Positions 1-11,194 of a stretch of 64,000 nt of DNA are shown in pieces. Location of the stretch: the NCBI RefSeq assembly GCF_029931775.1, contig NC_079332.1, positions 1,872,501 through 1,936,500 of the forward strand, in the 5' to 3' direction. A program made the position numbers and the translations under genes. Source of the DNA: Euleptes europaea (lineage: Eukaryota; Chordata; Lepidosauria; Squamata; Sphaerodactylidae). The stretch's first letter is position 1, and every line of letters starts with the position of its first letter. The notes below the pieces were generated by a model. That model was not told the DNA's origin and ran no database searches. It was given only the letters and a program-made list of their open reading frames with translations.

Positions 1-213
1 TGTCAATTTGAGAAAGAATAATGTCTGTCGCTTATGTAAAGTCACAGCATTGAGTAATAAATAACGGGTGTGTGTGTGTCACACTCCCTCCCCCCTCCAA
101 TCTGAAATAAATCCAGGAAAGTCAAGTGAATTAGTTGCACATCTGTCAGTTGTCTAGAAATTTAATCCCGAGTCTGGATTGATTTAGAATCGTTGCCTTC
201 GTCTTTTGACGCG

Positions 214-706
214 TTGAACACATGAACACATGAAGCTGCCTTTTACTGAATCAGACACTGGGTCCATCAAAGTCAGTACTGTCTACTCAGACCAACAGCT
301 TTAAGAGGGGAATGGACATATTCATGGAGGAGAGGGGTATTCAGGGTTATTAGTTAGAATGGATACTGGTCATGCTGCATACCTATTCTCTCCAGTCTCA
401 GAGGAGCATGCCCATTATATGAGGTGCTGTGGGACACAGGCAGGACGGTGCTGCTGCAGTCGTCTTGTTTGTGGCTTCCTAAAGGCACCTGGTTGGCCAC
501 TGTGTGAACAGACTGCTGGACTTGATGGGCCTTGGTCTGATCCAGCAGGGCCTTTCTTATGTTCTTATGACAGCGGCTCTCCAGGGTCTCAGGCAAGGAT
601 TCTTTCACATCATCTGCATGCCTAATCCCTTTAACTGGAGATGCCGGGGATTGAACCTGGGACCTTCTGCATGCCAAGCAGATGCTCTACCACTGAGCCA
701 CAGCAT
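214..706 (-). mobile_element. SINE-A (tRNA-Ala-like SINE), split by a LINE tail
   Basis: Minus-strand SINE with its tRNA-like head at the right. The tail and middle lie at 214-297, and the head with B-box (570-706) follows after a 272-bp insertion at 298-569. In full copies the head folds like a tRNA: the anticodon-arm loop reads TTGGCAT with GGC in anticodon position, so an alanine tRNA origin is likely. The published family name is not asserted. Confidence 0.85.
298..569 (+). mobile_element. CR1/L2-like LINE 3' end with TTCTTATG tail, inserted in SINE-A
   Basis: 5'-truncated non-LTR LINE tail ending in CCAGCAGGGCCTTTCTTATG and a second TTCTTATG, the 8-bp tail-repeat habit of CR1-clade LINEs. 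The same tail occurs at 57683, 57950 and, on the minus strand, at 63092. It interrupts a SINE-A copy, so it is younger than that copy. Confidence 0.8.
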
Positions 707-866
707 TAATATGTGTTGGTCGGTCAGTAGCAATACCAAGAGCATCAAGCCTTCACGTTGCCTGTGCTTCTCCTGGCTTGGATTGGGTCCATCATGCCAG
801 GAAGAGCAGATCATGCCGAGAGGCTTCTAAAGCCCTGGCATGGGTTTGAGGGCATCACTGGAATTC

Positions 867-1035
867 ATCAGGACCTCAAAGCCCATGGGAAGACTGGTTA
901 GATTCAAACCCAGTAGCACCAGTAGAACCAACAAGATGTTCGGGGTACAAGCTTTTGAGAGTCAACATCTCTTTTGTCAGATACAAGTAGGAATGGAGAT
1001 CTCTGTCTTTATACCACAGTCAGTAGGAACTCAGG
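867..1035 (+). repeat. unassigned dispersed repeat, copy 1
   Basis: Carries the text AGTAGCACCAGTAGAACCAA, a CAAGCTTTTGAGAGTCAACA block and GGAATGGAGATCTCTGTC. Related blocks lie at 1385-1460 (inverted), 51217-51345 and 59403-59603. It looks like the tail of a SINE or LINE family; the name is unknown to me. Confidence 0.55.
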
Positions 1036-1126
1036 ATGCACAAGTACAATGCATATTGTAATCAGCTTGGTTATAGCAGGGGGGAAATGCTAGGGGGCAG
1101 AAAATTAGCATCTGTAGGGAGTTGCC

Positions 1127-1257
1127 ATCTTCTGGGCATGGAGTGGGGGGTCACTGGGGGTGTTGAGACGAAGGTAGTTGTGAATTTCCTGCATTGTGCA
1201 GAGGGTTGGACTAGATGACCCTGGTGGTCCCTTCCAACTTTATGATTCTATTATTCT
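1127..1257 (+). mobile_element. CR1-type LINE 3' end
   Basis: Ends in CTAGATGACCCTGGTGGTCC and a degenerate ATTCTATG tail repeat, the signature of CR1 3' ends. Only about 130 bp remain. Confidence 0.85.
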
Positions 1258-1384
1258 AAGAATCCTATGTCCCAATTCAGTTTGGGGGGTCCATTGTTCT
1301 GAAGTTGTGAATGAACTCCACTTCAGCAGTCTCACGCTGTAATCTCCCCTTGAAGTTTCTTTGTTTGAGGACTACCACCCTTAG

Positions 1385-1460
1385 GTTTGACTGGGATATA
1401 AAGGCTCAGAGATCTCCATTCTTACTCATATCTGACAAAGGAAGGAACCTTTCAATTTCT
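1385..1460 (-). repeat. inverted copy of the dispersed repeat at 867
   Basis: Contains CAGAGATCTCCATTCTTACT followed by a degenerate TATCTGACAAAGG, the reverse complement of the end of the 867-1035 element. A CR1 end sits between the two. Confidence 0.5.
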
Positions 1461-1539
1461 GTCATGGAAAGTTGGGGACGGATCAGAGAGAGTTGTTTTT
1501 TTAAAAAAACATGTTCATGCTAGAATCAGCTCACACAGA

Positions 1540-1935
1540 CTGCAGCAAAAGTTGATCAGGAATCACACCTGATCAGAAAACCCAGAAAGCAGTAAAAGAA
1601 CAACCCAAAAAAATAAAGACCAGCATAAAGCACCCAAATCAGTAAAACAGAGATCAACCACTTTCAAAAACCTTCGGAAAAGGTCTTCACCCACCCACTG
1701 GAAAGCCAACAGTGATGGGGCTGGTCGGGCCTCATGTGGCAGGGAGTTTGTGGGGCCAGGGCTGTCTTGGTGCCTGCCAATCTCACCTTGTGTGGAGCAG
1801 GATTAGAGATCTTAGAGGTGGATTCCTGTGGGCAAGGACAGCCCTTCAGATATTCTGGTTGGACGCCATCAAGGTCTTGGAAAGTCAATGCCAGCACTTT
1901 GAATTGAGCCAGTCAGTACCATTGATGTAAATGGA
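1540..1935 (-). repeat. probable remnant of an unassigned dispersed repeat
   Basis: A-rich stretch with repeated AGTAAAA/CACCC text followed by a block containing CCAGCACTTTGAATTGAGCC, wording I recognise from dispersed squamate repeats but cannot name. No usable frame. Orientation is a guess. Confidence 0.35.
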
Positions 1936-3256
1936 GGCAACAGGATCCCCCATGGTGAGCCCCCCCCCCGATATAGCTTTCTTGCAATTCCTGCAGGGGA
2001 ATATTGGCCTCTGACCTGAAGGGTGTCCCTTTCATGACCGTGCGAGGTGTTTGGTCTGGTCCACCGGAAGGGCAGCATCAGTGGGTGGACCTTTTTCTCA
2101 GGGGCCTAGCAGCAAAGCAGGGCTGCCGGGCGGGCCTCTTAAGGGTCTCAGCTCGAGCGCGCAGGAAGAAATCAATCGTAGCAACAGCAGTCCTTCATAA
2201 AACGCCTCCTGGGGAACCCGCGGTCTCAACACTTTGAGGATGAGCTGATCGTCGAAGCTCGGCTCAGAATGTGCAGCTGTCCCTCGTCCAAGAACGTGGC
2301 CCCACTGTTAGCAAGAGGTCTGCGAGGGTCCGCATCCAGGGGAGCTGGGCTGACTCCAGCAGCTGCTCCGAGCCTCTCTCAGTGGGGACGTCAGCTCAGA
2401 GTAATGTGGTGGAGAAATCCAGTTCTCTCCCTGCCTCCCACACCCTGCTCCAATCTGACATGGAACGGAAAGACATTTGGCACAAGAGAGAACCTCTTGT
2501 TTTAAGCTCCTTGTCTAATCGAGTGGATTTCCTGGCTCCGATTAGTGATGGTTTAAACACACACATCCACACGGGGAGATGTGCATACATATAGTTCAGA
2601 TAACATTTCCCTTTTGGAAATAAAAGCCCCCCAGCCTGTTAAGTATTACTTTCACAAACACCTGTATCAAAATTCTGTGGCTGGCCAAATGTTGAAGGTT
2701 TTTTTTTTTTTTTAAGTTGGCTTTTTAACCTACCAATTAACTACTGATTCAGTGGAGTCCACAGGAAGGCATATATTTTCCAAATGACGTGAGATGTGCC
2801 TTCATTTTTAGAGACCACTTAGAAATTGAATGCGCACGAGCCCTGTACAGCCAGATCTCTGCGAACGTGCAGGTAACGTGTGCTCTCTCCATGGGAAAAT
2901 TGCTAATGTCTTTTATTCCAGTCACCAATTGACCCAGAAGAAGGACATGCTGTCCATCACCTTTTCGGAAGACTCCCCAGGCTTACAAAGGCACAGACCC
3001 CAGGATTGAACCGGGTGAACAAAAAACTTCAGGAAGAGAGATTGAGAGGTTGAGATTTTAGAAAAGCCGTTACCCTCTGGAGGTCTTGTTCAGGTTTTCA
3101 GCAAGTCGGTGCAAACACCACCCCTACCGAGCAAAACGTCTTTCTTTGGAAAGGGGCTAAAAATATCTTCAGCAAGACAGAAAGTTTTTCAAGCGGTGCG
3201 GAAATAGGGCACCTCCCCACCTCCATCCCTGCACTTTTCAAATAGTTTGCCAGGCT
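1936..3256. other. non-coding, nothing recognised
   Basis: Open frames of up to 107 codons (about 2271-2594) show no family resemblance and no splice or start context that convinces me. No SINE or LINE signature is seen. Confidence 0.5.
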
Positions 3257-3259
3257 GGA

Positions 3260-3343
<84 letters not shown>
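3257..3343. repeat. (GAAA)n microsatellite
   Basis: About 21 near-perfect tetranucleotide copies. Confidence 0.98.
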
Positions 3344-3894
3344 ACAGATGGAGAAATGATTTAACTGGATCTTATCCTTTATCTCTCAAGCCATCTGCTG
3401 GAAAATAAAGATCCAGCAGAGAATTCAGAGCTCTTGACCTAAGCCGTCAAGACTCTTCTCTGCTGGTGGCGGCCAGAGGCTCTGAGCCCGAGGGGCTATC
3501 AATATGAAACTTTGAGAAGGGTGTTTGATCTTTGGGGTAGTTACTCATCTCCAACCGAGATTCAAAGCCGGACCTCAGACTCTGTTACCTAACTTTACCT
3601 CGTTCCAGTATGTTTCAGACCGTGGGACAGTGCGGTTACTGACTTGGCAATGCATCCTTGAAAGACCATCAGATGTCATTTAGCATATAACCGTCACTTC
3701 CAGTTGGAGGGGCCTTTCTAAAAACAGAAGGCTATGCCTGCCAGTTTCTCACAGCCCTAGTCTCTGAGCGGAGGAGGCAGGCGGTAGGATTCACCCTCGG
3801 AGGCAGAGTCCAGGACCAACGTAGCGCTCGCCCAGGGGCTGGGGCCTGACTAGAGTACCAGCACCACATGACTACTGGCAAGGGAAATCCTGGT

Positions 3895-4040
3895 GAAGAG
3901 TGAAGCGGTCCAGTCCCTTGGGGAAGGCGCTGGCAAACCACCCCGCAAACAAAGCCTGCCTTGGAAACGTCAGGATGTGACGTCACCCCATGGGTCAGGA
4001 ATGACCCGGTGCTTGCACAGGGGACCTTTACCTTTAGCTG
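3895..4040 (+). mobile_element. Sauria-type SINE, tail half
   Basis: Contains GGCAAACCACCCCGCAAACA, GTCAGGATGTGACGTCACC and ACAGGGGACCTTTACC, matching the BovB-like tail of the full copy at 19379-19677. The head to its left (about 3760-3890) is too diverged to define. Confidence 0.7.
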
Positions 4041-4565
4041 AGCAGAGGGGCTGCAAAGCTCAGGGGCAAGCATAAGGTCCTGGGTTCAAATCCCCAGCAC
4101 CTCCAGTTCCAAGGGTCTCCAGTAGCTGGGCTGGGAACGGCCCTTCTCTGCCCGAGATCTTGGCCAGTCACTGTGGCCAAATCCCAAATACTTCTCCTGT
4201 GTTTTAAATCACAGACTCCAAAGCGGTTGTCAAGCGGGTCGGGGATGGGGGAGGGTGCAAGCAATCTATCGGGGGCAAGATCCCACCAGACGCCCCACGC
4301 CCCTTCCCCGCATTGTCCATCTGGAGCGTTTCTCCAGTTAGCAGCTTGAATAATTAGTCGGGGCCGTCCCCTTCCCCCCCCCCCCACTTCACAATCTGTA
4401 CTTCCGTAGCCATGGCAATAGTTTGGGAGCCAGCCCTGTTGACTGAAAGCTGGGAATCAGGAGGCTTTAATTTTGCTGTGGACCAGAAAATTTGTTTGAT
4501 CCAAGGGCTGTGGCTTTTTCCGAAGCTCTCGGCAAAGAAGAATTTCTATATTCAGAGATCTCCCC

Positions 4566-4704
4566 TTTAGGGGAGGGGCCGTGGCTCAGTGACAGAGCCT
4601 CTGCTTTGCATGCAGAAGGTCCCAGGTTCAATCCCCGGCATCTCCAGGTAAAGGGACCTGGCAAGTAGGCAATGTGAAAGCCTGAGACCCTGGAGAGCCA
4701 TAGA
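4566..4704 (+). mobile_element. SINE-A, short first half of a dimer
   Basis: tRNA-like head with A-box CGTGGCTCAGTGAC and B-box GGTTCAATCC, truncated right after CCCTGGAGAGCC and followed at once by a full copy. Confidence 0.9.
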
Positions 4705-4920
4705 AAGGGGCCGTGGCTCAGTGACAGAGTCTCTGCCTGGCATGCAGAAGGTCCCAGGTTCAATCCCCGGCATCTCCAGTTAAAGGGACCAGGCAGGTAG
4801 GTGATGTGAAAGACCTCTGTGCCTGAGACCCTGGAGAGCCGCTGCCGGTCAGAGTAGACAATACTGACTTTGATGGACCGAGGGTATGATTCAGTATAAG
4901 GCAGCTTCATATGTGTTCAG
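4705..4920 (+). mobile_element. SINE-A, full second half of a dimer
   Basis: Full head, middle (GACCCTGGAGAGCCGCTGCC) and tail (GGCAGCTTCATATGTGTTCA). Head to tail with the preceding short copy. Confidence 0.92.
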
Positions 4921-4944
4921 TGTCAGCTAACAATGCATGGCGTA

Positions 4945-5090
4945 GGGTTGCCAGCCCTGGGTTAGGAAATACCTGGAGATTTGGGGCGCAGAGCCTGAGG
5001 AGGGGAAGAGCCTCAGCAGGTTACAGTGTGCCGTGGGATCCACCCTCCAAAGGAGCTATTTTCTCCAAGGGAACGGATCTCTGTAGAAGA
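4945..5090 (-). mobile_element. hAT-like MITE (AGGGTTGCC family), truncated
   Basis: Begins TAGGGTTGCCAGCCCTGGG and runs through the family's CCTGGAGATTTGG and GAGCCTGAGGAGG blocks until a SINE-B starts. Reversed relative to the 57006 copy. Confidence 0.7.
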
Positions 5091-5430
5091 AGGAGAAGGA
5101 GAGTTGTTTTTGATATGCCAGCTTTCTCTACCACTTAAGGAAGAATCAAACTGGCTTACAATCGCCTTCCCTTCTCCCCCCTGAAACAGTCATCCTGTGA
5201 GGTAGGTGGGCTAAGAGAGCTGTGACTAGCCCAAGGTCACCCAGCTGGCTTTGTGTGTAGGAGGGGGGGGGAACCCGGTTCACCAGATTAGCCTCCATTG
5301 CTCATGTGGAGGAGCGGGGAATCAAACCCGGCTCTCCAGATCAGAGTCCACCGCTCCAAACCACCGCTCTTAACCACTACACCACACTATATACCACGCT
5401 GTACACCACTCTTAACCACTGCACTACGCT
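5090..5430 (-). mobile_element. SINE-B (tRNA-derived, TTAAGAGCGG head)
   Basis: Minus-strand SINE. On that strand the head reads GTGGTTAAGAGCGGTGG with a B-box-like motif GGGTTTGATTCC. The tail at left has CTTTCTCTACCACTTAAGG. Near the head, a block of about 20-25 bp containing CTTAACCACT is repeated imperfectly (5371-5430). Confidence 0.85.
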
Positions 5431-5617
5431 ATAGCTGGAGAGAGCAACTGTAATACTGGGAGATGGGAGACTATTTGGTCGGCTCATGCAAGAAACCATG
5501 CTTTTTTCCTAAGTAGCCATAACTCCTCAAAAGAGGGAGGAAAAAAACAAACAGATGCCAGGGTTCAAATCTATCTGCAATAGAAGGCAGGATCCTCTCT
5601 TTCAAAATGATCCATGC

Positions 5618-5845
5618 CTAGGGTTGCCCATGGCCTGGTGGGGACAGGAGATCTCATGGAATTACAGCTGATCTCCATACTACAGATATCATTACCCCTG
5701 GAGAAAACGGCTGCTTTGGAAGGTGGAGTCTGTGGAATTAAACCCCACTGAAGTCCTGCCCTGCTTCAAATCTCACCCTCCTCAGCCTCAACCCCCAAAT
5801 CTCCAGACATTTTCCCACCCAGAGCTGGCAATCCTTAGCAGGTCC
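5618..5845 (+). mobile_element. hAT-like MITE (AGGGTTGCC family), diverged
   Basis: Starts CTAGGGTTGCC and ends GAGCTGGCAATCC, with the internal ATTACAGCTGATCTCCA and CTGGAGAAAACGGC blocks. An old, diverged copy. Confidence 0.65.
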
Positions 5846-5849
5846 TGCA

Positions 5850-6998
5850 ATTAAGTCTCTTGCCTCATATCCCTGAAGCAAAACCCGGCAAAACTGTTCA
5901 TTCATTTCTCCTTGCTTCTAAGCTTTAAACAAAGAGGTTAAATGGTGCGGCCTTCCATAGGAAACCTCTTACCCCTGGCGCTCGGTCTTCCTGCTGCCTG
6001 GCTCTTCCCCACTTCTATAGCCACTGGGCACCCCTGCCCTGCACCCTTCTCAACCTTTTGTTTCGGAGGCTCCCAGATCCCTGCCGCCCTCCTCAACGCC
6101 AGCCTCAGATTCTGCAGACAAGCTTTCTGCTTCCCATCCTGAGCCCAGGGGACCAAGCAAAATCAGCCACACCGGCTACTCTATGGAGCCTGAGGTTGGG
6201 GAGAGAGCGGGGGAGCGGCTCCCTTAATTATAAGTGTGCAAAATGGAAAGATTACACGCTGTAGGAATTGGCAAGGAGGCCCGGCAAGTATGAAATAAAT
6301 TATGTTGAGGCAAGGGGAACTCCCTGTGCGGGACTGTTCCCATTATCTGTGTTCCTTCTCTTCCTCCGTCTCCAAAGTTTTGGGAGCCTTCATGTATCAG
6401 AGCCAGGCCTTGGAGATCCCTTCTTTAGGGTGCCACAATGGATTCTGTTCAGCAGATGGGCAAGGGCATAACTGGTGGGGGTTTATTCGCCCCACCGCAC
6501 CCCCACAGATTTCCTTCAAGTTCACGGACCCCCCCTGAAGAACAGCCAGCAAAACCCACCCAAACAGCTTGATCAGTCAGATGGAAGGATGAGCCCGGGG
6601 AAGAACTCTTCCTCTTTCCCGTTGCCAAATTATTTGTTGTTGTTAGAATAAATGAGGTATCGAGTTATAAAACAATGGGCTGGTGACAGAAAACTGGAAC
6701 GGTGGAGCGGGGGCCTCCTCCGAGGCGAGCCGGCTGCGGGTTTCTGGAGCCTGCTGGAATGGCATGAGAAGCCTCCTTATCTGGTCTGCGATGTGGAAGT
6801 CGTCCATCCATCTGCCTCACCAGTCTGTTAGGAAATAAAGTCCAAGCGTTGCATGGACGGATTGATCCACACATTGCCGAATGCAGCACGATCATAATCA
6901 TTCACCTGCTGGGTTTTCCTGTGTGGATAAGAAGATCCAGGAGGGGACCCATAGCCACCTACATCCACAAGACCGTGGAGAGGTAGCTAGATCAAGCC
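5850..6998. other. non-coding, nothing recognised
   Basis: Repeat-poor stretch; small open frames carry no family signal. The part from about 6150 to 6560 has mixed AT/GC composition without SINE text. Confidence 0.45.
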
Positions 6999-7065
6999 CA
7001 GTGTGATGCAGTGGTTAGAGAGTCGGGTGCGACCTGGGAGACACAGGTTCAAATCCCCCCTTGGC

Positions 7066-7206
7066 CATGGGGAGGGGCTGTGGCTCAGTGGTAGAGCATC
7101 TGCTCGGCATGTAGAAGGTCCCAGGTTCAATCCCGGCATCTCCGGTTAAAGGGACTAGGCAAGTAGGTGACATGAAAGACCTCTGCCTGAGACCCTGGAG
7201 AGCCAC
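7066..7206 (+). mobile_element. SINE-A, short first half of a dimer
   Basis: Head with A- and B-box, ending right after CCCTGGAGAGCC, as at 4704. A full copy follows at once. Confidence 0.9.
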
Positions 7207-7430
7207 GGAGAGGGGCTGTGGCTCAGTTTGTAGAGCATCTGCTTGGCATGCAGAAGGTCCCAGGTTCAATCCCAGGCATCTCCAGTTAAAGGGACTAGGC
7301 AAGGAGGTGATGTGAAAGACCTCTGCCTGAGACCCCGGAGAGCCGCTGCCGGTCTGAGTAGACAATACTGACTTCGATGGACCAAGGGTCTGATTCAGTA
7401 TAAGGCAGCTTCACGTGTTCATGTGTTCCA
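7207..7430 (+). mobile_element. SINE-A, full second half of a dimer
   Basis: Complete head, middle and tail ending GGCAGCTTCACGTGTTCATG. Confidence 0.92.
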
Positions 7431-7725
7431 GCTCACTGTGAGACCTTGGTCCAGTCACTCTCTCTCGGCCTAACCTACCTCGCAAGGTTGTTGCGAGGAC
7501 AAAATAAAGGAGAGGAGAACATTGTACCAGGCTCCTTGGAGGAAGGATGACCTCAGAATGCCATGGATAGGGTTTTCTTTGATGATCTCAAACTACTTTG
7601 GGAAAGCAAGTTTCCCCCACCCTCGGTTGCTCCTCCTGAGCCTCTTTCTCCAGTGATGAAAAGTTGGGAACTGACTTCTCTGTGTGTAATGGGTAAGAAA
7701 GGAAGGAAGGAGGACTGCCATTGAG

Positions 7726-7883
<158 letters not shown>

Positions 7884-7989
7884 GACACAGCTACCCAGGA
7901 ATTAAATTTGATCTCCTGGGGGAAGCCAAAAATCCTGCCAAGAAGAGATTTCGCGACGCCCCCCCCCCCACCAAATTGCAATGTTTAAT

Positions 7990-8660
7990 CTTGCCCAGTC
8001 AGCAGTTTTTGAACATATTCCAGGAAAGCTTTTAAGCTTGATAAAGCCAGAAGCAGGAGCATTTTTGAGCGATACTCTAGCTATGAATGATACGCCCCAG
8101 TTGCGCTGTCGCTGGGCTTTATAGGGGTGGTAATTAAATTCTTCCTAGGAGTACAGTTTCACGGGGGACGGGGGTTATAAAGAAAATGCAGGTGAACTTT
8201 AAAACACACGTACATGACCTGCCAGCTTGTTTTATTTTTTTAAAGGAAAAAAAAAAGAAAACACTGTATTATGTTTAACAGGTTGTTTTGGACAGCTCAG
8301 CTTTGTTGTGGCTCAAGTCAAGTTACTGATTTTCATTCTGCAACTGACGGCATCCCTGGCTGAGTGCATCTGAGCATATTCAGAGTGCAGTTCTCCCTTC
8401 AGATAAGCTGTTTCTTCAAAAACAGCCTAAGGGCAAAGGTGCCTTTGTTCATGTGCAGAGTGTTTTTACATTGGTTGGGCCAAAAGCTGACCTGGAGCAC
8501 AAAAGTTCTGACTCAAGTGCTCCTCTCCAGAGAATGATGTTAAAAAAACCCCCACAAATTAGGTTAAAAACAACAACATAAGGACCCATATGCCTCCTCT
8601 TGGGATTTGGGGTGGGGCAGTTAGTTATGGCCCTCCCTGGGGGAAGCAAGGGGAGGAACA
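7990..8660. other. non-coding, nothing recognised
   Basis: No repeat signature and no convincing open frame. Confidence 0.45.
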
Positions 8661-8663
8661 CGC

Positions 8664-8872
8664 ATGAACACATGAAGCTGCCTTATACTGAACCAGACCC
8701 TCGGTCCATCAAGTCAGTATTGTCCAATCAGACTGGCAGCGGCTCTCCAGGGTCTCAGACGGAGGTCTTTCACGTCACCTACTTCCCTAGTCCCATTAAA
8801 CTGGAGATGCTGGGGATTGAACCAGGGACCTTCTGCATGCCGAGCAGATGCTCTAACACTGAGCCACAGCCC
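8664..8872 (-). mobile_element. SINE-A
   Basis: Full-length minus-strand copy: tail ACACATGAAGCTGCC at left, B-box complement GGATTGAACC and head complement at right. Confidence 0.92.
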
Positions 8873-9003
8873 CAAGCGCAGAGCGTTTCCCCCCTTTTCT
8901 CAAGGCTATCCTCTTCTGTTTTGCAAAGCACTGGGTGTCTCTACGTACAGAGCAGTCCTGGAAAGCAACCTAAAAAAAACAACCCACTGCTGAATATTTT
9001 GCA

Positions 9004-9024
9004 GTGTGTGTGTGTGTGTGTGTC
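9004..9024. repeat. (GT)n microsatellite
   Basis: About ten GT units. Confidence 0.9.
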
Positions 9025-9371
9025 AACTGTGAAATACCAAACACATGCACCCCCCACACACCCCACTTTACATTCTGTTCTGGAAGAAGGCCAAGAGGAT
9101 GAAATTCTGGCCAAACCAGAAAGATTCCAGCTTTGGCAACCCTTCAAGTCAGTGGGGGGTCCTCCATCATTTTGAGGATGAGAACAATGAGAGCACCGCA
9201 CCATTGGCACTCTGCCCTCCTGACCTCCCCTGGCACATCTGCCGCATGACACCTGCCGAGAGGGAGAGAGTCACACACTCCACATCACATGCGCGATAGA
9301 CAGTCCATGATGTACCTTTGGCTACGACCAGCCAGCTACAAATCAGGGGTGGGTGAGCCACATGTCTTCTG

Positions 9372-9590
9372 AACACACATGAAGCTGCCTTATACTGAAT
9401 TAGACCCTTGGTTCATCAAGGTCAGTATTGTCTACTCAGACAGGCAGCGGCTCTCCAGGGTCTCAGGCAGAGAAGGGTCTTTCACATCACCTACTTGCCT
9501 AGTCCCTTTAACTGGAGATGCCGGGGATTGAACCTGGGACCTTCTGCATGCCAAGCAGAGGCTCTACCACTGAGCCACAGCCCCTCCCCT
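9372..9590 (-). mobile_element. SINE-A
   Basis: Full-length minus-strand copy with intact head complement ending GAGCCACAGCCCCTCCCC. Confidence 0.93.
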
Positions 9591-10024
9591 ATGTGTTCAT
9601 GTGTGTGCCCATTTTGCAGGCATATCAATCACCTGCGAAACATGGAAGTGGCTTGGAGCAGGGGCCAGAGGTCATCCCCTTGGGCAAATCACAGGGCAGC
9701 CTCTTGAAAACAGCCCCCCTCTCTATACTGGGAAGGATACCCCACAGAAGACTGGAAAAAGGACAGGAAGGCTTTCCTGCCCTGATGTGCAGACACACAC
9801 ACACACACATGGACACGTTTTTTCTTGACACGCACAGTAACACAGGGAAGTGGAAACAAACCCTACAGATGTACACCCAAGCAGGCAAACTGATGGATGT
9901 GGCTCATATCACTTCAAAACTGGATTGAGAGTGAGGCTCAGTCAAAGTTCCCTACTTGGATTCTTTTAATATATATAATCTGTTTATTTGGGAGGGGCAG
10001 AGTTTTAGTTCTCCCCCCCCCCCA

Positions 10025-10215
10025 CTGATGCTTTCAGTAGATTGCTTCTTAATGTTGTGTACAATTATTTTCAAGCTGAATTCTATACGATAGTTATACA
10101 AACAATGCCGATTATTTATACCTGCATATTGTGGCTGACTTCTCGCTGCCCAAAGGAGGTTGAAAAATACAAGCGTTTGACAGGAAAATTCCATACGAGG
10201 AAAAAGAAATCGCAA
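10025..10215. promoter_or_regulatory. candidate conserved regulatory island with SOX-like motif
   Basis: Repeat-poor, AT-rich segment with AACAATG (10101-10107), an inverted ATTGT about 20 bp further on, ACAATTATT near 10061 and TTTAATTAATT at its right edge. It stands between SINE-rich blocks. Function and conservation are guesses. Confidence 0.25.
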
Positions 10216-10219
10216 ATTT

Positions 10220-11190
10220 AATTAATTGGGGGGTTTAGTCCTCACAAGGGAGAGTGATCGAAATGCTGGGTTTGGGGGTTGAAATAGAAGGGACAAGAAA
10301 TTTGAAATCATCCCTCACTGCAAGTCCCGAACCTAGGATAAAAGAAGACTGCTGCTACAACCAGGAGCGCTTCTTCTATAGCCACCTGGAAATAGTCCAA
10401 CTCAGGATTGAAATCTCTAACAAACAAAAAAATTTCCCAAGTCCTCTTTTGGTTTCCTCCAAGTGTGACAACTTATTAGAGCAAGATGAAAGAGGAGAAA
10501 CCTTTTCATCTTTTGGATTTTAAGAAACACGCCAAGAAGCTGGGGCCTTAAGTCGCCCAAGGTCTTTGCTTGAGCACTCGTTTTTTGGGGGCCCCCAGCT
10601 GTTTCCTGGGAGCATGAATGTAACAGCATTGCCTTCTGACACCCCCCTGCCCATTTATAACCCCCCCCCAGCCATCTTCCATTGCCTAGTGAGAGTTGGC
10701 GTTTTGTCATGCTGGGTTTCCATAGGGACTGGCGATTCTTTTCATTCAATAAAAGCTTCCCCAATGAATGGGTGCTTCTCAGGAATATCACACAACCGGG
10801 GCCTGCGCTCTCCTTTCATTAGAGCTCACCTCTGATGGGATAATATTACCTATTGGATCACCTAATCTCTTCCCCTGATACCCAGCCAGGAAATGAAAGG
10901 GGACAGGAAACAGAAGAGAGAGAGAAAGTCAGACAGACAACCCACCCACCCCGGAGAATTTTGATTCCAAAGGTGGGAGGTCGAACAGTGCCAACCTTTG
11001 CAAGAATTTGGTCACAGTTCTCTGAAAACGACTAGCAGCATCCTACGGCAGCTTGAAATAACCACACATGGCTAAATAAAGAAGAGCACGGAATAAAAGG
11101 AATGCATTTGATAAACCCATCCTTGAAGTATGGTTGATCCTTTGGAAAGCTGTCTGAGTGAAAAGCCATCCCTGTTTGGGGCTCCTTAAA
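10220..11190. other. non-coding, nothing recognised
   Basis: Open frames of up to 124 codons (10417-10791, minus) show no family similarity. Confidence 0.45.
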
Positions 11191-11194
11191 TATT

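Larger units (their letters stand above)
6999..7540 (+). mobile_element. SINE-C (TAGAGTGTCGG-type), split by a SINE-A dimer
   Basis: Left half 6999-7065 has the head (GCAGTGGTTAGAG, B-box-like GGTTCAAATCC). The right half, about 7431-7540, continues with CTCACTGTGAGACC, the CAGTCACTCTCTCTCGGCC block and GTTGTTGCGAGGACAAAAT. Two SINE-A units fill the gap, so SINE-C was here first. Confidence 0.85.

Noticed and set aside
4467-4910. Frames repeating the peptide CRGLNLGPSACQA
   Set aside because: Translated SINE-A head; the same peptide appears wherever SINE-A occurs.
4566-4920. tRNA-Ala genes predicted from A- and B-box text
   Set aside because: They continue into a SINE body and tail, do not fold as full acceptor-stem tRNAs, and lack a proper pol III terminator.
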